Source of the DNA: Chelonoidis abingdonii
Lineage: Eukaryota; Chordata; Testudines; Testudinidae
Assembly (NCBI RefSeq): GCF_003597395.2
Contig: NC_133769.1
Span: 172,720,462-172,784,461, forward strand
Direction of reading: 5' to 3'
Length of the DNA: 64,000 bases
The notes beneath the pieces were generated by a model that searched no databases, had not been told where the DNA came from, and was given only the letters and a program-made list of their open reading frames with translations. Of the stretch, positions 47,540-63,469 are shown one piece after another (position 1 is the first letter of the stretch; every line of letters begins with the position of its first letter). A program made the translations under genes and the position numbers.

Positions 47540-47731
47540 AGTAGCCAGCAAGAAGGAACTGAAGGGCTGTTGGGTCAGCAGGGGTATATATCCACCGCCA
47601 TAATGGTGCCACTCCAGGGGACAACCCAGCTGACCCACCAAGTGTTGCTAGGGTAAAAATCTTCCAACAATCATGCATGCGGCATGCACACACCTAATTG
47701 GAATGGATATGAGCAACACATCTCGAAGAAC
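47540..47731 (-). repeat. DIRS right inverted terminal repeat
   Basis: Inverse complement of the left terminus at 44006. The same right-end words also occur at 46,721-46,765 (GGAATGGATATGAGCAACAC) and at 24,713-24,743, so three copies of this end are present in the window. Confidence 0.85.
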
Positions 47732-47759
47732 AACAGTTACAAAGGTGAGTAACCATCTT

Positions 47760-48490
47760 TTGCTTACAGGCAGCCTCAAACAGCTGTTTGGTAAATCACC
47801 TTGCCAATGCAATCTTTCCTTCTCCACAAATATGGAATTTCCCTTCTTCCTGCTCTCACCCTCAAATCATTCATCTCTAAAGCCAAAGGTTGGAAGTGTT
47901 CAGTCCTGGACAAGTGAGAAGTTTAAACTTCACTATTGCACTACCCTTAGAACTAAGGAGGAGCTCATTATCACTTTATACCAGTGTACAGGGGACATTG
48001 TCTCTCAGATGCACAGCTCTTTCTTTTCACTTTTGAATATGCTGAGGTATTGGACTTTAAATCTGTGGAGCACAGGAAAAATAGAGTTCATATTTAGAAG
48101 TGCTTTTTAAACATTTATCTTTAATGTTTTTTCCCCCTCACCTTCAGAGGTCTGCACAAGCTAACCGAGGATAAATAAAGCAGTTGCTTATAGGAAAGAT
48201 GGAGAAATATTCCCAATAACATTTTTTAAAATAAACTTAGAATGATTTTCTTGTAATCTCTGTGATCTAGTCAGAACACATTGTAGAACAAAGCAAGAGT
48301 GTGAATAAAACCAATATGCTGAATATCTTACTTGTGGCTTCATAGCTCATGACTAATGTGTCCATTTCATAGTCATGATGACAAACCTTGATACTGCACT
48401 GAACCATCAGCTGTGCATTTCTAAAATGCCTTTCAGCAGATAATTTGCACGCTCTTCATCCAATAACACAGCCTTGCAACACTTTTATGA
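47760..48490. other. intergenic, nothing recognised
   Basis: AT-rich DNA between the DIRS copy and the MIR/LTR block. No gene seen. Confidence 0.45.
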
Positions 48491-48499
48491 GGTTCAGCA

Positions 48500-49655
48500 G
48501 ATAAGTATTGTACCCATTTTACAGCTGGGGAAAAGAATTTGTGGAAAGATTTATTTTTTTTATGACTTGTGCAAGGGCCTACAGTCAGCCAGTGGCCGAG
48601 CTGGGAACTGGACTGTAGCAAGGTGGTGGAATATCCCACAGCCCTACTGAGGGGCGAACCTCCCCCAACACCAACATTGGCAGAGCCACTGGGCCCTGCA
48701 CCCACCCCTCAGAGGTCACGGCGCAGACCTGGAAGTATAAAAGCTGACCTGCAGAGCTCAGTGGAGAACCAACCAACCGCTGCAGAGACTAGACATCTGC
48801 GATCGAGCTCCCTCTTGGGAGACAGCAGCAGCCCGCAGCCAGCCTGAGCTCGCACCCGACCAGCCAAGCCTACCCCTCGCTTGCTACCCTGAGAAGGACT
48901 GGCCAAGCCTGCCCTGTGCCAGCTACCCCGAGGAGGAGCCGAGCCTGCCCTTCGCTGCGTACCCTGAGGAACCGATGTTGTTTGAGACAGCCAAGGACAC
49001 TAGCACAACCCAGGTACCCTACGAGGGGCAGTGTGGAAGTGGCCCGGGGGCAGCCAACCCCAGTCTGGCTGCAGGACTGCCTCAACCTATGTCAGTGTAT
49101 TGCAGCCAAGACCCCCACTGACAGCAGCAAGTCTTTGCTGCTGCTAGGGCCCCGGGCTGGGACGCAGTGGAGTGGGAGGGCCTGCATCCCCCCTGCCACC
49201 CACTCCTTGGGTGGCAGACTCCCCCTTCTCCCTGGCCTGGAGAGGCTAGGACCTCCTGCTGTTGAACTGCTGACTCAGCCCCTGCTTAAGGGCTTGAGTC
49301 CCTGACTGTTTGGTTGCTGCCCCGCCCTGACCTAGGGCCTGGGCTGAGCTTTACCTACTGATTCAGCCTCTGCTTAAAGGCCTGAGCCCCTGACTGTTTG
49401 GTCGCTGCCCGGCCCTGACCCAGGGCCTGGGCGGCTATTTGATTATTGGCTCAGCCCCAGCTTAAAGGGTGTGAGCCCCTAACAGTGTGTTCGCCGTCCC
49501 ACGCTGCCACAGGGCCCAGATTGCTGGCAAACTAAAGCAAGGCGGTGGGATACCCCACAGCCTCACTGAGGGACGAATCGCGGCAAAGCCGCACTACATG
49601 GACCCCAGAAGCAAGATTCAGCTTTTAATTCTAACCGCTAGACAAATTCCACATG
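48500..49655 (+). repeat. MIR SINE split by an LTR-like element
   Basis: The left part (about 48,500-48,613) has the MIR core words CCATTTTACAGCTGGGGAAA, GACTTGTGCAAGGGCCTACA and GTGGCCGAGCTGGGAACTGG. The right part (from 49,599) continues with TTTTAATTCTAACCGCTAGA, the MIR 3' portion. The 985 bp between them are an insertion. Confidence 0.7.
48614..49598 (+). mobile_element. 985-bp LTR-like element with 5-bp TSD
   Basis: It begins TGTAG and ends CTACA and is flanked on both sides by TGGAC (48609-48613 and 49599-49603). The first and last ~45 bp are also direct repeats (GCAAGGTGGTGG and GCAAGGCGGTGG, each followed by a CCCACAGCC block). A TATA box (TATAAAA, 48736-48742) suggests an LTR promoter. 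Internal arrays: three 36-39-bp units around 48,863-48,975 and three 88-bp units from 49271, 49359 and 49447. A solo LTR of a Gypsy-like element is the simplest reading; a non-autonomous element with short terminal direct repeats is possible. Confidence 0.65.
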
Positions 49656-49934
49656 TGATGAGCTCACACAATGTGACTTAAATTAGCCATTTCTTATATT
49701 TTCCATATTTTGAATAACTTAGATTTGTTTCATTCTTTCTGTGGGTAAAGGGAGGCATGAAAATGATGAATTTGAGCAGGGATTAGAACTGTATGTGTGG
49801 TAGTGATGAAAAGTTACTACTTTGCTCTTAGTATTCTCCTCCTTTGTGGAGATTGGGTACCGTCCAGTCACCCCAGACCTACCCAAAGTCAATGGTTAAA
49901 TTAATGCTGATTTTTATCAGCATTCATTTATCCA

Positions 49935-51330
49935 TTTTCATAGCTTAAGGCCAGAAGGGACCATTCTGGTCGGCTAGTCTGAGTGCCTGCACTACACAGG
50001 CTCTGAAACTTCCCTGAATTGATTCCTGCTTCAAGTCCAATAGCTGTGGATGAACTAGAGCATGTCTTTTAGAAAAGACATCCAATGTTGATTGAAAGAT
50101 GTCCAGTGATAGAGAATCTACCACAACCCCCTAGTAAATTGTTCCAATGGTTAATTACTCTATCAAAAATAAAATTATGCCTTATATCTAGTCTGAATTT
50201 GTCTAGCATCAACTTCCAACCATTGGATCTTGTATACCATTGTCTGCTAGATTTATGAGCCCTCTATGATCAAATCTGTGTTCCTCATGCAGGTGCTTGC
50301 ACGCTGCTCAAAATCACCCCTTAACCTTCTTTTTGTTAAGCTAAATGAATGGAGGCCTGTCACTATAAGACCTGTTTTTCAATCCTTTATTCATTCTTGT
50401 GGCTCTTCTCTAATTGTCTCCAATTTATCAACATCCTTCTTCTATTCCAGACACCAGCACTGGACACAGTATTCCAACACAGCTGAACCAGTGCCAAATA
50501 CAGAAGTAACATACCCTTCTTTCTACTTGAGATTTCCATATCTATGCACCCAAGGACGACAATGGCTGTTTTGGCCACAGAGTCACACTGGGAGCTCATG
50601 TTGAACTGATTATCCATCGAGACCCCCCCAAGACCTTTTCAGCTTCTGCTTCCCAGGATAGAGTCCCGCAAACTACACTTTACACATGGTTGTAATAAAA
50701 TCCCATTTTACCAAACAATCTAAATCACTTTGCATCAGAGACCCATGTTCCTTATTGTTCATAGACAATATGAAGATTGGGGAAGTGGTAAACTTTATCA
50801 TAGTGATTTCTTTCTTCTTCCAGGTCATTGAATAGCATAGAAACAAGAGGCTCCACACTATAAACACGTGCTTGATGATGATTCCCTGCTTAAAGTTACA
50901 TTTTGAAACCTATCAGTTAGCAACTTTTTAATCCACAACATGTGCTGTGTTGATTTTGTATCATTCTAGTTTCTTAATCAAAATGTTGTGCGATACCAAG
51001 TCAAATGCCTTACACAAGTCTATTGCATCAACACTGACTTGTAACCTCATTTCCAAAAAATCTGATTACTTTGACAAAATGTATTTGTCCCATAAATCCC
51101 TGTTAATTAATATCAGCGATATTATCCTCCTTTAATTCTTTATTAAGCGAATCTCCACGTAGCCATTATTTTGCCTGAGCTCCCTGGCTGGTTGACAAGA
51201 CTATAATTACTTGTCCCATGTACCCTTTTTAATTATTGCCACAATATGTGCTTTCTTCCAGTCCTCAAACTTCCCCTTTGTCCCAAGACTTACTAACAAT
51301 CAATGCGAATGCTCTGGCAAGCTTCTCTTC
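49935..51330 (-). mobile_element. CR1 LINE, antisense, 3' end to RT region
   Basis: The left border (CTTAAGGCCAGAAGGGACCA) is the inverse complement of the CR1 terminal motif; the following text matches antisense CR1 order (e.g. CACAACCCCCTAGTAAATTG; CAAGTCAAATGCCTTACACA, the inverse of the RT region). It runs to about 51,330. No intact frame. Confidence 0.8.
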
Positions 51331-54854
<3,524 letters not shown>

Positions 54855-55842
54855 TAATGGTGCATTTTTGTCTAAGGAAAAAATCTCTAATGTAATTATC
54901 TTTTGCTTCTGTTTGGTCTACCTCATTACCATTCTCTTCTGGTGGTGCATTATCTCCTCCAAGGGATTTATATTACCTAAGGACATAATGGAATCTTTTC
55001 AAGTTAATGTGTTACCCAAAAGCCATCACTGTGACAGGCATAAACGTAATAAAACAAATGTTCCCCCATGCCACTTATTTGCAAGGAAACAGCTCCTAAT
55101 AACAAATATGAAAAACTCTATTTTCCTATGACAAGCCTTTATTGAATGTTTCAAATTAAAAGTGAGGCTTAAATTTTAGCTGTAAAATTGAGTCACAAAA
55201 ATCAATACCCCAAACAGGGAAATATATATGTGAATTTTTCATTTTGTATGAAGTCTTTTATATTAATCATGACTAGCTAAAAACAAAAATCACAACTGAC
55301 ATATTGGAGGGTTAGTTTTCTAGAGTTGTCAGCCCAATGTTTTTCACCACATTAAAGTCTCTTTAAAAAGATCACCATGGAAACATTCAGCTAAAACCTG
55401 AGAACGCCCTCATGAGTTTGCAATAGCTCAGGTCTATAAAGATTTAGGCTATTCCACATAGGAACTGGAAGTGGTCTATATTATTTTCCCATGAACCTAT
55501 GATTCTTTCTGAAAGGCTATTTGTATTTTCTGCCTTTTACCTCCTATGTGGTGATCCATCACATCCTAGTGCTCCTGCCATGTGCTCTGGGGCATTGCTA
55601 ACGCCACATGGTAGAGCACAGTGCAAGGGCTCAAAGTAGAGATGGTCTTAGTGTCGGTGAAGACAGGAGCTGAGATTTAGGAGGAGGGGGGCCAAAGGAA
55701 GCGGTAGAGGGAACAAAACAATGGATGGGAGAAAAGATCTGTTGTAGCCTGTCACTCACTGGAATAAGGGAGGAGGCTGCATGGAGGACACTACTGCAGG
55801 GTTGTTCTTTACAGTTTGTTCTCCGGTGTTTTGTCTAATCTA

Positions 55843-56334
55843 GGGTATATCTTCATTGCACAGCTCACCTGGGCTCTTACCCATTTTAGCCCAATCTCTC
55901 CCCTATACACACAAAAACCTGTGCATCCCAGGATTTGGATGTGCTTTGAGGCCTGGCCCAGGGTAGTGTGGGTTAGAGCCTGAGCTCTGCTTTCACTCAG
56001 ACTGGAACACACCCACTTTGCAGTAAGGATGCAGAGAAAATCACTTGCATGCTAATAATCCTTCACTGCCTTCCCACAATTCCCCCCCCCCCCCATGCTC
56101 CCAAATGACACATAAGTTCTCATGCAATTGACTGGGAAAGAATCCTAGAGCATCTCAGCGCAGCAAACCATGGGATATGCCCCACAACACATACAGGCAA
56201 GAGTGGACACAGTGGCGACACAGAAATGCAGGTATGGCTTTGCTGTGGGAATGGTCACACCTGGGCTAGGCTAAGCCAGGTGCTCAGACTGGGGTGCTGG
56301 TCACCTGGGTTAACTGTGCATTGGGGATATACTC
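55843..56334. mobile_element. MITE-like element with TIRs (about 490 bp)
   Basis: The left end GGGTATATCTTCATTGCACA and the inverse complement of the right end (GAGTATATCCCCAATGCACA) match closely, and are related to the GGGTATGTCTACACT-type termini elsewhere in the window. No transposase frame. The target duplication is unclear. Confidence 0.6.
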
Positions 56335-59017
56335 ATTTTAAATAACTGAAGTAAATGACCTTCCTCTTGCCCTGGAAAAAGATTCCACCAGCTAGTAAGC
56401 TATTGCAAGGGAAGTTTATTGTGTGTGTTCTTGCTCAATCAGTATTAGCCAACTTCAGAAGTTGTTTTGGGAGCATTTCATGTCCAGTAGTGAATTAACT
56501 CTATGCACATAAAATTGCACCATCTTGGTTCTTACAAAGAAAAGGACTTCAGTTGTAGGGAATAGTTCATAATCAATCTCCCCCCGCTTTGCTTTTCTAT
56601 CGCACTAATTACTTTCTCCCAAGATTTTGGTTATTTATTTATTTAGTTATTTATTTTATTTCATGCATGACAGTGTGGACTTAGCTGTGTTGGATGAAGC
56701 CAAACCTAGCGTGGGCTGGTACAACACAAGCTTTCCTCATGCAACAATTGCAGCACATCTCAACCCTCTTCTGCAGCCTCCATTTTCCTGTCCTGGCACC
56801 CCACAGTTCTTCCAGTGCATCTCAGTTCTGAAATGAAACACCCCTTGTTATCCCAATCTTGGTCCCTATATAATTTCTCCCCCTTTGTCATAGATGAGAC
56901 TTCAGGCGTCCCTGTTATTTCACTGTTGAGGCTCTTGACTGGGAAGAGTTAGAAAATTGTAATGTTGGAGCAATTCAGAGGGCAGAGGAGGTGTATGTGT
57001 GTGTGTGTGTAAGTCTAACATTCCCTTCCTATTTGGATCACCTCACATACCAGAAAAGATTCCCAGGTTGTCCTCTGCAGTAGGAGTGTGAACCCTGTTG
57101 GCTGTTGGGAGGGAGCTATACTCTGAGTTGTCTAAACCAAAGACAAAGGCGGATGGCCAGATAAACAGCCCCTTTTGCCATTAACATGTTTCCAACAGCT
57201 TTTGCTGCAAGGTTCTTGATAACCGAGAGCCAAAAATATCCCCCCCTCACTGCTTAGTAGGCTATTTCAAACATAGTAGACCAGCCTGCACCCTTCTTCA
57301 CCACTGTGGCTCCTTTATCCAGGGCTGCTGCTTCAAGCAAGGTGAAGCCTTGCTTTCCCTCTAGTACTTTTCTTACTTGAATGTTGGGCCAGAAAGCTTT
57401 TCCACACTATGTTCCCAAACATCCTGATTAACCTACGTGCTCTCTTTCAGTGCATTCCCCTAGTATATCTCTGGGTAGCTTAAATCAGTAATAAGCCAAC
57501 CTCAGATTGTTCAGAGATGCAGCTTTGGCTCTTTATCTACATTTTTGAGGACTCGAGTTCAGTGATCCCCTCCAAAATAGTCCCCCTCTCCCTGAGGCTG
57601 ATCCCACAGGTCCCTTAGAAACACTTGGTGTGAAGGCCCAGGGAGGTCTGGATAGGTTTGACTCAAGGAGAATGGACTCCTTCCAACAACTCCTCTTCGG
57701 GACAAGTTAGAGGCCCTCCTCCTAGCACTGGTAGTGCCTCGCTTTTCTTCTAGGCCAGGCTGTCCCATACTTATCAGTGAGCATTGCACAAGGGCATTTC
57801 AGGTTGAGAAGAAAAGGCAGCCAGGGCCTAGAAAAGATGCTGCCAGTGGTATTGATCGTGATTCAGAAAAGGCAAAAGAAGGTAGGGGAGACAGGTAAGA
57901 CCCCGTTGTGGAGTCTCAAGCATGGTGTGGGGCCTAAGAGAGATTTTTAACTCAACTTTTCTGCATCTTAAAACCTTAAGTTGTTGAGTTTGGCTTGAGG
58001 AAGGATGAGAATGGAGAATGACTTGCATTTGGGGTGTGATCAGGTCTTATTTTGACTTGTTCTTCCATCCCAAATATACATCTTACCACGTCTTTCTTCA
58101 CTATGATGCTCCAGTCTGACTGTCAGATGGCAAGAGATGCCCACCATTCCCTTGTGGTGTGGTCTCCTGCTTTCATTCTCAGCCTTTCCTAAACTATTTG
58201 TATCCTTTTGTATTTGCCCTCTTTCCACAGTGATGTTCAGTCTTCACTCTCGTCCCCTGTGTTCTCCATCAGGCTTCACACACACTTGTCGGGGAGGTAG
58301 CTCAGAGCCCAGTTTTTGCTGCTGCTTTGTTTCCTTACGTGACAATGATCCCTTACTCCATCTGTTTCTCCAGTGTCGCTTCTCCCACTCCCCACTGCTA
58401 GTTAAAGCACCGCTTTGGTGGCAGCCTGCTGAAGCGGAATGCTAGATGCAGGGGAGGCTACAGATGGCTCAGGCACACTCATCATGACGTTTTTGCTACC
58501 GGCCTTTTGTTTTTAAAATTGCCATCATCATCCAGCTCATTCAGTTTCAGCTCTTCTTCCCATCCCTGCTTCTCTGCTCCAACCACTGGGGTGCTTGCTC
58601 CAGGGGAGGTGTCACATGGGCAACATTATACTTAGCATCTGCTACAGCATATGGTACATATGCTACCTTAGGGGGCCCATAACGCTAAAACCTCATGACA
58701 TGCTCTGTGTGTGAATATGTTATATCAGCCTCTCAGACTACCCTGTATTAAGCAAGGAGCAAAGCTGCTTCAGTTTGTGGTAAAGATAGTCACTGGCTGG
58801 CAATTACTTTATGAGAAAATTAGCCCTTGTGAATAAAATTCCTGGAACCCTGCAGGGATACAAAAACTTGGCTCCGCAGCCGATCTGCATCCGGGATAAT
58901 TAACTTGTATCCAACCCATGATCTGCACTTCACCTTTTATATATATCCGCATCTGCGCCTGCACCAGTATCCTATCTCATTGTTAGAGCCCCGTGCAGAT
59001 ACAAACATTTGAATCCA

Positions 59018-59180
59018 CGAAAGAACAGCCATACTTGGTCAGACCAATGGTCCATCTATCTCAGTATCCTATCTCCTGACACTGGCAATGCTAGGTGCTC
59101 CAGAGGGAATGAATGGAAAAGGCAGTCTTTGAGTCATCCATCCCGTCTCCCAGTTCCAGCTTCTGGCATCCAATCCTTGA
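59018..59180 (+). repeat. dispersed amniote repeat (copy 2 of 2)
   Basis: It matches 22,028-22,190 word for word with divergence: AAGAACAGCCATACTTGGTC, CAGTATCCTATCTCCTGACA and GTGCTCCAGAGGG. Same orientation as copy 1. It gives the open frame at 59009-59395 its start, which is therefore not a gene. Confidence 0.7.
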
Positions 59181-59559
59181 TCCACAAAAATAGTGAACAA
59201 TACAACCTTATCTGCAAATGCAGATATCTGTGGATTTGCAGGACTTTAAAAATTCAAATCAACTTTAATGGGCAATATTATGGGAAATTTCAACACAGTT
59301 GGAAGCTGCTAAATATATTGAGTTTAGGAACCTTACTCATCACAAACAGTCGAAGTGCTTTGTGTCTGAAGGTTTGTGTACATCATATCCCTTAATTGAA
59401 TCTGTGTGTTGCCAGGGAAATGTAGAATATAAATGTGTAAAACAGGAGGCTTGACTTCCCAGACACACACACTTCCTTAGCAGTGGTTGGTTGGAAATAA
59501 GTATACTTTAGCAATCTTTTTTTATTATATGTATTACAAAACATCATGTATCTAGCATC

Positions 59560-60400
59560 ATAAATTAAACCATACATTCCCCATTCTGAAGAGCTTACAG
59601 TCAAAGACAGACAAGGCCTAACATTGTCAATCAGGAAAGAGGCTGTAGGGAAGAACTGGGGCAGAGAAGAAGATAGGAAGTAATTGTAGTAGAAACAGAA
59701 TGTGAGGAGGAGAAAAGAGAGGGCACACGAGGAAAGATTTTTCAAAATGTGAGTAAATATACTATATGATTGTGATTTTTTTTAAATGAAATGAAAAAAG
59801 GTTTTTTGTTGTTTTTTTTCACAGCATTTTTCATTTTTTTGACTAAATGGAAAGTAAAAGATAGTTTGTTTTTTCCCTCTTTCCCTGAGGCACACACCAC
59901 AGGAAAGGCCCTGCGTGTGGGGGGGAGACTAATGGTGGAAGGAACAATGTTGGGAGGGGAAGGGGGGAAGAACTGTAAAATGTTGACTAAAAGGGAAAAC
60001 TGTTCGTTGAAGAGCCATTTTTTTGTTAAAAAATGTGTTGATGAAAAAAACATCAAGCAGCTGGAATGTTGAGCTCTGTTGAAAAAAATTGGCCTTTGAT
60101 CTGGTGCCTAAGAAAGTGCCTGAGCTCTCTTGAAAATCTGGCCCTTGGTGGACAGCGAGTGGGAGGCTGTTCCAGGTGCAGGGGAATCATGGGAGAAAGT
60201 GGGACCATAACAGACGGGAAAGTGGAGAACTAAGTCAAGAATAACACTGGGAGTAGGACAGTGAGGAAGATGAAGGAAGGAAGATAGACATGAGGTGACA
60301 CAGAGTCATGACAGTGAAGACTAGGAGCTTGAATTTGATAGCACAATATAAGGAGCTGTTAAAGGGATTTGCACAATTAGTGGATGGGTACTTGGGCAAA
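59560..60400 (+). repeat. old LINE-like repeat, same family as 32062
   Basis: Words such as GAAGAGCTTACAGTC (59,588) and GTGAAGACTAGGAGCTTGAA (60,317) follow the order of the repeat in ABHD10 intron 4. The middle (about 59,740-60,070) is AT-rich and may be unrelated. Confidence 0.45.
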
Positions 60401-61187
60401 AATTGGTGAGAATTAAGGGCATAGTTGCTCCTAAGGGATTGGAATACGCTCTTTTAGCAAAGGATTCTTGCCCAGAAATCACCAGGCTCTTCAGAAAGCT
60501 GAGTAAGCATCATTATCCCCGTTTTACAGATGGGGAAACAGGCTTTTTTACACAGTGCATTAGTCTGCACCAGAAGGGTGTGAACTATAGTGTGTACCAA
60601 TGTGTCACATGATAACTGATGCTATGATAATAAACGTTGTATAATAGAGCACAATGAAGTTATCAATGCCATTGCTGTCTGCTAGGCACATGTCTATTAT
60701 TGAATGGTTCGTGATTTCTTACTCACAACTTTTTGTATTAATTGATAGCTCTAAAGCAGAAGTTCCTGCACCCAGCTAATGTTTCTGTGCTTGAGCAATC
60801 TCCCTTGAAGCAGGGACGGGTTTTTATAATGGAACCTGCCTCTTAAAGCACACAGAGTTTTAAACTCTTATCGGTTACTCTGAAAGCTCTCTCTCTCTGC
60901 ATGCTCCCTCCTGAACTACTGTATCAAAATAAATATGGGATGGGAGCTAGGCACTCCTGAATGCTAATCTTTGCTTTATACTCCTCTCGTGGTCTTCAAC
61001 AAATCAGTCAACGTCTCTGCCTCCGTTTCACCATCTGTAAAACAGAGATAGTTATACTCACCTGTGGCATTGAAGGGTTTAATTAATATGTTGGGTGGAA
61101 ACCTCTGTGAACATGCTAAATGATGGTGCGAAAACACTGTTGCTGTCCTGAGATCATCTATTTCATATGCAGATTTTTTTTTAATGA

Positions 61188-61313
<126 letters not shown>

Positions 61314-61698
61314 TGAAGTGCCAAGCAAAACCTCCCACAGCTAAGTGCTGTTGGATGGTGGTAATACTGTCTGCCTTTAAGCACCAAATGGATTTAGGAA
61401 ACTAACTGGGGACTGAACAGTCTTCCCAAAATGTCCTGGAAATTTTTCACAGTCCTGAGTTAGGTATCTAGGTCCTCTTAAGTTTTAGGGGTAGCCATGT
61501 CTCAGGCTAGTTCTTACTCGAATTAAGCTGAAGTGAACAAAGCCTGGTTTAACCTGAAATAAGAGTGTCCACATAGGGATTTGCACACATTTAAAAACTC
61601 ATTGAAGTTAAACTTTCATACGTAGACAAAGGTGATAGATATTCAAGGTCTGATCTTTCTTTCACTCTCCTGTGCTAATAATTCCTTAGAAGTCAATG

Positions 61699-61840
61699 GG
61701 CCTGATTCTTTATTGCCTTGCACTTTGTATAGTCATTTATGTTTGTACAAAGTCGAAGTAAAATGCTACCAGGTCAGCATGGTGCTTTTTACATTCAGTT
61801 TGCACTGGAGTGAAGTGCAAGGTAATGGAGAATCAGGCCT
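61699..61840. repeat. palindromic MITE-like element (142 bp)
   Basis: The left arm GGCCTGATTCTTTATTGCCT continues TGCACTT; the right arm AAGTGCAAGGTAATGGAGAA continues TCAGGCC. They are inverse complements with few mismatches. No coding content. Confidence 0.7.
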
Positions 61841-62619
61841 AATGGAGCTGAATGAAAGTAAAACCTTGGTGACAGCAAATGCAGCCTCTCATATATTCCT
61901 CATATTTCAATCAAGAACCCTGAATGAAAAGTAGCACTAGATTTTGCTATCCGTCTGACCACTTAATGCCCAATGCAGCACCTCTAGCCCATGGAAGTGC
62001 ATATGATGGTAGCAATAATGCTAAACAATATAAACTGTAGCTGTACTCAGCTGTTATTAACATGCCTGGATCCCCTTTGATGTCTTCTATCTCATTCACA
62101 GTTTTGCCTGTCTTTATTAATAATAACAGTTCTGTAGCCAATGAACAATCTCTCCAGAGATACCTGCCTGACATGATTAATAAAGAGGAATCAAAATAAA
62201 AGGTGGAACTGGTTCCCAAGGTTTTAATTAAAATAAAACAAGGAGCAAATGAATCTCTGATAGAATTAAGTGCTGGCAAAATTTATACAAATAGGGAGAG
62301 GAGAAATCCTCTCTAGATGGCATTATAGTTAGTCAGTCTTCGGGCACTTCGGCGGCCGGTCCTGGGACGAAAGGATCACCCCGCCGCCGAATTACTGCCG
62401 AAGCGGCGGCCCCTCCTCCGCAGAGTACCCCAGGCCCCCTGAGTCCTCTGGACGGCCCTGCTGTTAATTGTTAGCTAAGTGATAGGAGGGTGCCCAGAAT
62501 CTATGGCAGGAACTCATGAGCCCTTTTATAATTGAAAATAAATGAAAATGAACAATGGACATCCATTCTGAAAATCTACAGGACATGGATGATTTTTCCT
62601 AGATCTTCTCCTCCTTTCT

Positions 62620-62850
62620 GCAAGGTTCTGTGGCCTGCAATGTGCAGGAGGTCAGTAAGACTAGCTGATCACAGTGGTCCCTTCTGACCTTAAAGTAAGG
62701 TGACCAAATGTCCCAATTTTATAGGGACAGTCCTGATTTTGGGGTCTTTTTCTTATATAGGCTTCTATTACCACCCCTCCCCCCCATGCCCTGTCCTGAT
62801 TTTTCATTCTTGCTGTCTGGTCACCCCACCTTAAAGTCTATAATAAATTG
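62620..62850 (+). mobile_element. CR1 3' end interrupted by a MITE
   Basis: GTGGCCTGCAATGTGCAGGA followed by GGTCAGTAAGACTAGCTGAT and TGGTCCCTTCTGACCTTAAA is the CR1 terminal motif; after the 131-bp insertion at 62,697 the CR1 text resumes with ACCTTAAAGTCTATAATAAA. Confidence 0.8.
62697..62827 (+). mobile_element. 131-bp MITE with a 10-bp flanking duplication
   Basis: The ends AAGGTGACCA and TGGTCACCCC are inverted repeats. ACCTTAAAGT stands on both sides (62687-62696 and 62828-62837), and the CR1 consensus explains only one copy, so it is a target duplication. Another copy of the family lies at 20144-20243 on the - strand. Confidence 0.75.
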
Positions 62851-63469
62851 AGGCTGCCCCCTGCAATCTGCCTAGCACTGTGAGCCAAATCCAACCAAAT
62901 AACTGATCACACACATACAAGCATTGCGGGCCATAGTGCTAAGCCTCGTCAAGGATCCAGCCCTTGGAGAGCCCTGAATTGATTCTAAACACTGCAGCCT
63001 CCTGGTGGAGGATTTTGATATGACAGTGTGTTTGTGGTTGTGGTCATACATTAAAACAGGATAATGCAACATTGCATGGTGCATAGGAGCAGGTGGTTTC
63101 CCTGCCTGGGTGAGATCATGGTTTTGTTTGTGAAAGCCAGCCTCAATTTGTGACACCGTTCTGTCTTCCGTGGCCTATATGGCTCTATGTCAGCTAGTAT
63201 CATTTCAAGCCCTTACACCGATTTCTGTCCCTTTTTTTAATGACTTTTTCCCCCAGGTACATAAGTGAGAAACCCATGTAAGCTGACTGCATATTTAAAT
63301 TACTCACTACCTGAGCTCTAACAGCAGATCCCTAAGCCTTAATGCCTTTGACATAACTACTGCTGTTGGGAGAGACAGACATCTTTGGGTTTCACTGAAA
63401 TACATTCACCTAAAGTGCATTGGGGGCAGGGGAAGGCTAAATGACAGGGACTGTCATTACTGCAAGGGT

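Larger units (their letters stand above)
44006..47731 (+). mobile_element. DIRS-type tyrosine-recombinase retrotransposon, rearranged
   Basis: The element is bounded by inverted terminal repeats. The left starts GTTCTTCGAG at 44006 and runs to about 44,200 (including TACCCTAGCAACACT); its inverse complement (AGTGTTGCTAGGGTA) lies in 47,540-47,731, which ends CTCGAAGAAC. Inverted rather than direct termini plus a tyrosine recombinase instead of an integrase define the DIRS order. Inside: gag on + (44398-46650), the start of the recombinase on + (about 46615-46690), a fragment of right terminus (46690-46770), and the recombinase core on - (47520-46828). The reverse transcriptase, RNase H and methylase regions are absent. 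It cannot move alone. Confidence 0.85.
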
